DNA from: Peterkaempfera sp044755465
Lineage (GTDB): Bacteria > Actinomycetota > Actinomycetes > Streptomycetales > Streptomycetaceae
Direction: 5' to 3'
Assembly: GCF_044755465.1 (NCBI RefSeq)
Contig: NZ_JBIVRB010000001.1
Coordinates: forward strand, 1,612,001-1,676,000
Length of the DNA: 64,000 bases
The notes under the pieces were generated by a model, which was not told the origin of the DNA, made no database searches, and saw only the letters and a program-made list of their open reading frames with translations. The translations under genes and the position numbers were made by a program. Shown one piece after another: positions 58,501 through 64,000 of this stretch. Position 1 is the stretch's first letter. Every line of letters begins with the position of its first letter.

Positions 58501-61038
58501 ATGACCGTGCCCCACACCCCCAGCGACCCCCACACCCCCGTGCGGGGCCACCGCCCGACCGACCACCGCCGCACCGACCACCAGCCCACCGGCTACCGCC
58601 CCACCGACTACGCCGCCGCCCGGCAGCGGCTGCTCGCCGAACCCGGCCCGGTCGGCGCCCACCGCCGCACCGCGCTCGCCGCCCTCACCGACCGCTGGCT
58701 CGCCACCCTGCTGGCCGGCGCAGCCGCCGCCGTCCGCGCCCCCTCCGCCACGGCGGGCCCCGCCCCGGTCGGCGTCGCCCTGGTCGCCGTCGGCGGCTAC
58801 GGCCGGGGCGCCCTCTCCCCCCGCAGCGACCTCGACCTGCTGCTGCTGCACGACGGCCACACCTGGGGCAGCGGCATCCCCGCCCTGGCCGAGCAGCTCT
58901 GGTACCCGGTCTGGGACAGCGGCGCCGCCCTGGATCACTCCGTACGCGACCTCGCCACCGTCCGCGAGGTCGCCGCCGACGACCTCAAGGCCCAGCTGAG
59001 CCTGCTCGACGCCCGCCACATCGCCGGCGACCCCGCGCTCACCGCCGCGCTGCGCTCCACCGTCCTCGCGGACTGGCGGGCCACCGCACCGCAGCGCCTC
59101 CCCGAGCTGCACCGGATGTGTCAGGAGCGGGCCGAGCGCCACGGCGAGCTGTCGTTCCTGCTGGAGCCCGACCTCAAGGAGTCCCGGGGCGGCCTGCGCG
59201 ACGCCGTGGCGCTGGACGCCGTCGCCGCCTCCTGGCTCGCGGACGCCCCGCGCGACGGCCTGGACGCCGCCGTACTGCACCTCGCGGACGTCCGCGACGC
59301 CCTGCACCTGGCCGCCGGACGGGCCACCGACCGGCTCAGCCTCCAGGAGCAGGACCAGGTCGCCACCGAACTGGGCGTACTGGACGCCGACACCCTGCTG
59401 CGCCGGGTCTACCGGGCCGCCCGCACCGTCGCCTACGCCTCCGACGTCACCTGGCGCGAGGTGGGCCGGGTGCTGGCCGCCCGCTCCCGCCGGGGCCGCC
59501 GCCCGCAGCGCCCGGCGTTCCTGTTCGGCGGGCCGGGCCGCACCGCGGGCGCCGTCGACCGGGGCCCGGTGCAGCGGCGGCCGCTGGCCGAGGGCGTGGT
59601 GGAGCAGGACGGCGAGGCCGTCCTCGCCCGGAGCGCCCGGCCCGCCCAGGACCCGGTGCTGCCGCTGCGGGCCGCCGCCGCGGCCGCCCAGGCCGGCATC
59701 ACCGTCGCCCACGCCACCGTACGGCGGCTCGCCGCCGAAGCTGCCCCGCTGCCGGTGCCCTGGCCGGACGAGGCCCGCGAGCAGCTGGTCACCCTGCTCG
59801 GCGCGGGCAGCGCCTGCCTGCCGGTCTGGGAGGCGCTGGAGGCCGAGGGGCTGGTCACCCGGCTGCTGCCGGACTGGGAGCGGGTGCGCTGCCGCCCGCA
59901 GCGCAACGCGGTGCACCGCTGGACGGTGGACCGGCACCTGGTGGAGACGGCGGTCCGCGCCGCCGCGCTCACCCGCCGGGTCGCCCGCCCCGATCTGCTG
60001 CTGGTGGCCGCCCTGCTGCATGACATCGGCAAGGGCTGGCCCGGCGACCACGCCGAGGCGGGCGAGGTGATCACCCGCGACCTGGCACTGCGGATGGGCT
60101 TCTGCGGCGCGGACGCCGAGGTGCTGGCGCTGCTGGTACGGCACCATCTGCTGCTGATCGACACCGCCACCCGCCGCGACCCGGACGACCCGGCCACCGT
60201 GGCGGCGGTCACCGGGGTGGTCGGCACCGCCCGCGAACTGGAGCTGCTGCACGCCCTCACCGAGGCCGACGCGCTGGCCACCGGCCCCGCCGCCTGGAGC
60301 GACTGGCGGGCGTCGCTGGTGGCCGACCTGGTCGGCCGGGCGGAGGCGCTGCTGACCAGCGGTGCGCCCCCGGCCCCGCCGCCCGCCGAGCCCGGCGCCG
60401 CCGAGCAGCGGCTGGCGGCGGAGGCCGCCCGCAGCGGCGGCCCGGTGCTGGCCGTCCGCGCCCAGCCGCCCGGCCCCCGGTCCGGTGAACCGGCCGCCGC
60501 CGAGCTGGTCCTCGCGGTGCCCGACCGGCCGGCGCTGCTGGGCACCGTCGCCGGGGTGCTGGCGCTGCACCGCCTCACCGTGCGGGCGGCGGCCGTCCGG
60601 GAGGCCGGGCCGGTCCTGCTGCTCACCTGGACGGTGGCCGCCGAGTACGGCGACCTGCCGGAGCCGGCCCGGCTGCGGGCCGACCTGCGCCGCGCGCTGG
60701 ACGGCGGGCTGGACGTCGCCCGGCGCCTCGCCGAGCGCGACGCCGCCGCCCCGCGCCGCCACCGGCCCGGCGCCCCGCCGCCCCGGGTGACCGTGGCGCC
60801 GGGCGGCTCCTCCGCCCGTGCGACGGTGCTGGAGGTGCGCGCCCATGACGCCCCCGGGCTGCTGCACCGGATCGGCCGCGCCCTGGAGCAGACCGGCGTC
60901 CGGGTTCGTACGGCCAGGGTCAGCACCCTGGGCGCCGACGCGGTGGACGCCTTCTACGTCACCGACCCGGCCGGCCACCCGCTCCCCGCTGCCCGAGCGG
61001 CCGAGGTCGCCTCGGCGGTGGAGCGGGCGCTGCACTGA
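58501..61038 (+). CDS. glnD: PII-modifying nucleotidyltransferase GlnD
   Basis: 845 residues from ATG 58501; GTG 58465 is possible. Nucleotidyltransferase site: GGYGRGALSPRSDLDLLLLHDG (about 98-119). Then LEPDLKESRGGLRDAVAL of the GlnD linker, an HD domain with LLHDIGKGWPGDHAEAG, and two C-terminal ACT domains (for example VLEVRAHDAPGLLHRIGRAL). In Streptomyces it works as an adenylyltransferase of GlnK. 165 bp after glnK, probably in the same transcript. Ends in a very strong hairpin. Confidence 0.95.
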   Translation: MTVPHTPSDPHTPVRGHRPTDHRRTDHQPTGYRPTDYAAARQRLLAEPGPVGAHRRTALAALTDRWLATLLAGAAAAVRAPSATAGPAPVGVALVAVGGYGRGALSPRSDLDLLLLHDGHTWGSGIPALAEQLWYPVWDSGAALDHSVRDLATVREVAADDLKAQLSLLDARHIAGDPALTAALRSTVLADWRATAPQRLPELHRMCQERAERHGELSFLLEPDLKESRGGLRDAVALDAVAASWLADAPRDGLDAAVLHLADVRDALHLAAGRATDRLSLQEQDQVATELGVLDADTLLRRVYRAARTVAYASDVTWREVGRVLAARSRRGRRPQRPAFLFGGPGRTAGAVDRGPVQRRPLAEGVVEQDGEAVLARSARPAQDPVLPLRAAAAAAQAGITVAHATVRRLAAEAAPLPVPWPDEAREQLVTLLGAGSACLPVWEALEAEGLVTRLLPDWERVRCRPQRNAVHRWTVDRHLVETAVRAAALTRRVARPDLLLVAALLHDIGKGWPGDHAEAGEVITRDLALRMGFCGADAEVLALLVRHHLLLIDTATRRDPDDPATVAAVTGVVGTARELELLHALTEADALATGPAAWSDWRASLVADLVGRAEALLTSGAPPAPPPAEPGAAEQRLAAEAARSGGPVLAVRAQPPGPRSGEPAAAELVLAVPDRPALLGTVAGVLALHRLTVRAAAVREAGPVLLLTWTVAAEYGDLPEPARLRADLRRALDGGLDVARRLAERDAAAPRRHRPGAPPPRVTVAPGGSSARATVLEVRAHDAPGLLHRIGRALEQTGVRVRTARVSTLGADAVDAFYVTDPAGHPLPAARAAEVASAVERALH

Positions 61039-61080
61039 CGCGGCGGCCGTACCGGGCATCTCCCGGTACGGCCGCCGCGT
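61038..61080. terminator. glnD terminator (bidirectional)
   Basis: ACGCGGCGGCCGTACCGGG (61038-61056), loop CATCT, perfect 19-nt complement 61062-61080; overlaps the glnD stop codon. Faces the convergent amidase gene. Confidence 0.88.
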
Positions 61081-61099
61081 CAGTGGGCCGATCAGGGGT

Positions 61100-63415
61100 T
61101 CACTTGAGGACGGCGATCCCGTCCGTGGTGACGGTGGGCCGGCCCTTGGTCGCCTGGATCACGATCTTCAGCTTGTGCTTGCCGCTGGTGCTCCAGTTTT
61201 TGCCCCACACGCCCTGGCGGTACATCGTCTTGCTTGCCTTGACGTCATAGGTGCCGATCTTCTTGCCGTCCACGTAGACGGTCACCTTGCCGGAGTCGGT
61301 CGCCCGGGAGACCAGCCACATCACGCTGCGCCCGGTGAAGGTCCAGGTCAGGCTGGCGTTCTTGCTGTTGCTTGAGTACGAGGCGCCGCCCAGGTAGCTG
61401 CTGCTCTTGCGCTTGGTCCACTTGCCGGTCTTGGCGGCGGCGGACTCCTGGTAGATCACCGGGGTGCGGGCCACCGACGCGGTGGTGGAGTTGCCCGCCA
61501 CGTCGGCCGCCTTGAACGACCACTTGCGGGAGGCCCCCGGCTTGGCGGTGGTCGCCCAGCTGGTGGTGGCCGGGGCGAACGTCTTGGCGGTGGGCCCGGT
61601 GACCGCGACCGACTTCAGCAGCTGCTTGTCGGTGGCCTTCCAGGTCAGGGTGACCGGGATGGCGGTGGCGTTCACGGTGCCGGCCCGGAGCTGCATGTTC
61701 GGCGCCGTGTTGAAGACCGGCTTGGTGCTGTCCGCGAGCACGGTCGCGGCGGCGGAGGTGGCGGTCTTGCCCTGGACGTGGACGGCCCGTACGGCGACGG
61801 TGTGCTTGCCCGCCGCCAGGGTGACGGCGGCGGACCGGGCGGTGGCGGCGGGACTGGCGGCGACCTTGCCGTCCACCAGCACCTCGAACCGGCTGAACTC
61901 CCCGGACGGCCAGCTCTCCGACCACGGCACGGTGACCTTGCCGGTGGTGTACCAGGTACTGCCGGACTTGACCGCGCCGGTCAGCGTCCCGAGCACCGGG
62001 GCGGGCACGGCCACCGGCGCGGGACCGGTCGCCGCGAGGGTGCGGATGGCGGGCAGCTGGGCGTACAGCTGGGTGCCGGGGCACTCGGTGACGTACGCGT
62101 CGCTGTGGCCGGAGATCGCGTCCAGCGAGACGGCGGTTCCGTAGGGGTAGCGCTGCGTCTTCTTCGAGACGTCGTCGGTGCCCATCTCGACCATGGTCAC
62201 CTTGCTGTCGGGCGCGATGCCGTACATGCCGAGCTTCCAGTTGGCGAGCTTGGCGAGGGCGGAGAGCACGGCGGGGTCGGCGGCGGTGCTGGTGTACGTG
62301 CCGAGCACGGCGACACCCATGGTGCCCGCGTTGAAGCCGTACGTGTGCGCGCCGAAGACCGGCAGCCACTCGCCGCCGCCGTTGTCGACGCCGCCCCAGC
62401 GGCCCTCGAAGATGGTGCCGCACTTGTCGACCAGGAAGTTGTAGCCGACGTCGCGCCAGCCCTCGGACTTCACGTGGTAGGCGTACTCGGCCTGCACCCG
62501 GGCGGCGGAGCCGTTCGGGTCGGTGGGGTCGGTCGTGCAGACGTAGTCGTTGCTGTCCGCCGTGTGGTGGACGAAGACGACCTTGACGCCGTCGGTCGAG
62601 TAGCACGGCAGGGTCTGGTCGCGCAGCGACTCGTCGGCGCCCCACTGCTGCCGGTTGACGATGGCGGGCTGCGGCGCGCTGGAGACCGGCTTGGCCGGCA
62701 CGGTCGCGGTGGTGCCGGTGGAGGTGCACACCGACGGTGCGGGGGCCGTCGCGGCGGCGGGCTCCGCGTCGGCCAGGGTGGTGCCCGCGCCGCCGCGCGG
62801 GGCGGCCGCCTCGGCGGACGGTGCGGCGCTGCCGTCGCCCGTCGGGAGGTCGCCGGAGGCCACCAGGTCCAGCCGCAGCCCGTCCGGCAGCTTCCGGGTG
62901 CCGCTGCCGGGTACGACCCGGACCTCGACGCCGTCGGAGGGGCCGGTCCACAGCGGCTCGGTGGCGCCCCGGGCGCCGGTCGCCTCGCGGCCGCCCGGGT
63001 CGGGGGCGCTGTCGGAGGTCTCGATGTCGGTCCAGGCGCTCCACTGCCGGGTCTCCAGCGACCGGGTGCGCACCTGGACGGCGGCGCCGATCTCGGTACG
63101 GGCGCTGTCCCAGCTGACGCCGAGCAGGTTGAACGGCTGGGTGGCGCGCCGGGTCAGCCCCCGCTCCCGTACGTGCTTCCCGGCGGTGCGGGCACGGCCG
63201 GCCGGCGCCGCGTCGGCGGGCAGCTCGGTCAGCGCGTTGTGGAAGAGCCGGGGGGTGACCGGCGCGTGGGCCGCCCGGTGGTGGACCGGCTCGGTCTCAC
63301 TCGCGAACGCGACGGCGGAGACCCCCGCGCCGCCGATCAGCACCGTGCCCAGCCCCAGCCAGACCCGGCCCTTGAATCCCAGTGGTCGATGCGCGTGAGT
63401 GTTCCGCGATCCCAT
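61100..63415 (-). CDS. Secreted N-acetylmuramoyl-L-alanine amidase (PGRP type) with C-terminal extra domains
   Basis: 771 residues, ATG 63415 (MGSRNTHAHRPLG) with AGGGA upstream. A basic start and hydrophobic stretch (VWLGLGTVLIGGAGVSAVAFA) make a signal peptide. An N-terminal domain of about 200 residues (RTEIGAAVQVRTRSLETRQWSAWTDIET) is followed by the PGRP/amidase_2 domain, with QQWGADES, VFVHHTADSNDY (zinc His), and GHSDAYVTECPGTQLY (zinc His and Cys). After it come beta-rich domains with VTVPWSESWPSG and ending in a Lys/Ser-rich part (DSGKVTVYVDGKKIGTYDV), probably wall- or sugar-binding. Lies between glnD and ffh. Confidence 0.88.
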   Translation of the reverse strand: MGSRNTHAHRPLGFKGRVWLGLGTVLIGGAGVSAVAFASETEPVHHRAAHAPVTPRLFHNALTELPADAAPAGRARTAGKHVRERGLTRRATQPFNLLGVSWDSARTEIGAAVQVRTRSLETRQWSAWTDIETSDSAPDPGGREATGARGATEPLWTGPSDGVEVRVVPGSGTRKLPDGLRLDLVASGDLPTGDGSAAPSAEAAAPRGGAGTTLADAEPAAATAPAPSVCTSTGTTATVPAKPVSSAPQPAIVNRQQWGADESLRDQTLPCYSTDGVKVVFVHHTADSNDYVCTTDPTDPNGSAARVQAEYAYHVKSEGWRDVGYNFLVDKCGTIFEGRWGGVDNGGGEWLPVFGAHTYGFNAGTMGVAVLGTYTSTAADPAVLSALAKLANWKLGMYGIAPDSKVTMVEMGTDDVSKKTQRYPYGTAVSLDAISGHSDAYVTECPGTQLYAQLPAIRTLAATGPAPVAVPAPVLGTLTGAVKSGSTWYTTGKVTVPWSESWPSGEFSRFEVLVDGKVAASPAATARSAAVTLAAGKHTVAVRAVHVQGKTATSAAATVLADSTKPVFNTAPNMQLRAGTVNATAIPVTLTWKATDKQLLKSVAVTGPTAKTFAPATTSWATTAKPGASRKWSFKAADVAGNSTTASVARTPVIYQESAAAKTGKWTKRKSSSYLGGASYSSNSKNASLTWTFTGRSVMWLVSRATDSGKVTVYVDGKKIGTYDVKASKTMYRQGVWGKNWSTSGKHKLKIVIQATKGRPTVTTDGIAVLK

Positions 63416-63622
63416 GCCCGTCCCTGTGGTTGTCGGCACCGGAAGCCGGCGCGTCCGCCCCCCTCCGGACGGATGTGCGAATACTAATGCCGGTAGGAGA
63501 GAGGCGGGGCGCCGGGTGTTCCGCTGCGGGAATGGAGCGGTTGACCCCGGCGGGACGGCGGCCGGATACCCTGGGGGCGACGACCGTACCCATACCGATG
63601 CCACGAGGGACCCGCGACCGAC

Positions 63623-64000
63623 GTGTTCGACACCCTTTCCGACCGCCTCGCAGCGACGTTCAAGAACCTCCGGGGCAAGGGCCGCCTGACCGAGGCGGAC
63701 ATCGACGCCACGGCCCGTGAGATCCGCATCGCCCTGCTTGAGGCGGATGTGGCCCTCCCGGTGGTCCGGGCCTTCATCAAGCAGATCAAGGAGCGGGCGC
63801 AGGGCGCCGAGGTCTCCCAGGCGCTCAACCCGGCCCAGCAGATCATCAAGATCGTCAACGAGGAGCTCATCGCCATCCTCGGCGGCGAGACCCGGCGGGT
63901 CCGCTTCGCGAAGCAGCCGCCGACCGTGATCATGCTGGCGGGCCTCCAGGGTGCGGGCAAGACCACCCTGGCGGGCAAGCTCGGCCACTGGCTGGCGCAG
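63623..64000 (+). CDS. ffh: Signal recognition particle protein Ffh, N-terminal 126 codons (runs off the window)
   Basis: GTG 63623 (MFDTLSDRLAATFKNLRG). N domain (about 1-90: LTEADIDATAREIRIALLEADVAL) and the start of the G domain with the P-loop LAGLQGAGKTTLAGKLGHWL at about 105-125. The M domain lies beyond the right edge. Partner of FtsY at 52351. The frame is open to the end. Confidence 0.95.
   Translation, partial: MFDTLSDRLAATFKNLRGKGRLTEADIDATAREIRIALLEADVALPVVRAFIKQIKERAQGAEVSQALNPAQQIIKIVNEELIAILGGETRRVRFAKQPPTVIMLAGLQGAGKTTLAGKLGHWLAQ

Overview
The window is chromosomal core DNA of a high-GC actinomycete, almost certainly a member of the Streptomycetaceae. Codon third positions are nearly all G or C, many genes start with GTG, and the gene order follows the stretch of the Streptomyces coelicolor chromosome that (from memory) runs from leuB (SCO5522) to ffh (SCO5586). 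I cannot settle the genus. No phage, plasmid, insertion sequence, CRISPR array, rRNA or biosynthetic cluster was seen.

Layout. 1-6 kb: the 3' end of a large secreted subtilase, a decayed gene end, and the branched-chain amino acid genes leuB, ilvE and cimA. cimA is preceded by a leader peptide and an intrinsic terminator that look like a transcription attenuator. 6-17 kb: two complete conservons in tandem on the minus strand, each cvnA-cvnB-cvnC-cvnD (sensor kinase-like protein, roadblock protein, DUF742 protein, small GTPase). 17.8-22 kb: a small repeat-containing protein, an FAH-family hydrolase overlapping gltX, and a Gln-Glu-Glu-Glu-Gln tRNA cluster. 21.4-25.5 kb: ndgR divergent from leuCD, a small conserved protein and hupS (HU with a lysine-rich tail). 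25.7-35.4 kb: a small protein with cofC, then plsC-gpsA-ddlA, DUF3515, a stand-alone Lrp ligand domain, thiL-pfkA-thiD, an Rv1733c-like membrane protein and rpmB. 35.6-53.6 kb: DAK2/FakA-like protein, recG, rsmD, coaD, a DivIVA-like coiled-coil protein, yceD-rpmF-rnc-mutM, a CAP-domain protein, acylphosphatase, smc, a DUF1508 protein and ftsY. 53.7-64 kb: a primase/polymerase-like protein, nsdA, the nitrogen operon amtB-glnK-glnD, a secreted PGRP amidase and the start of ffh.

How the genes relate. cimA, leuB, leuCD and ilvE together supply isoleucine, leucine and valine, and the control signals fit: isoleucine/leucine/valine codons in the cimA leader, and an inverted repeat over the ndgR promoter beside leuCD. 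gltX lies next to the tRNAs it charges. smc, ftsY, ffh, rnc, rpmB, rpmF, rsmD and yceD form a chromosome, secretion and ribosome housekeeping block. amtB-glnK-glnD is the ammonium uptake and PII signalling unit, with a GlnR-type operator in front.

The points most worth following are the cimA attenuator, the nearly identical cvnB and cvnD pairs with a shared motif in front of both cvnA genes, a perfect CRP-type palindrome 5' of a small protein with a duplicated motif, the probable leaderless ndgR promoter with its operator, the GlnR box, a probable CTG start of yceD, and an unusual number of short tandem repeats between genes, several of which copy the 3' end of a neighbouring gene.
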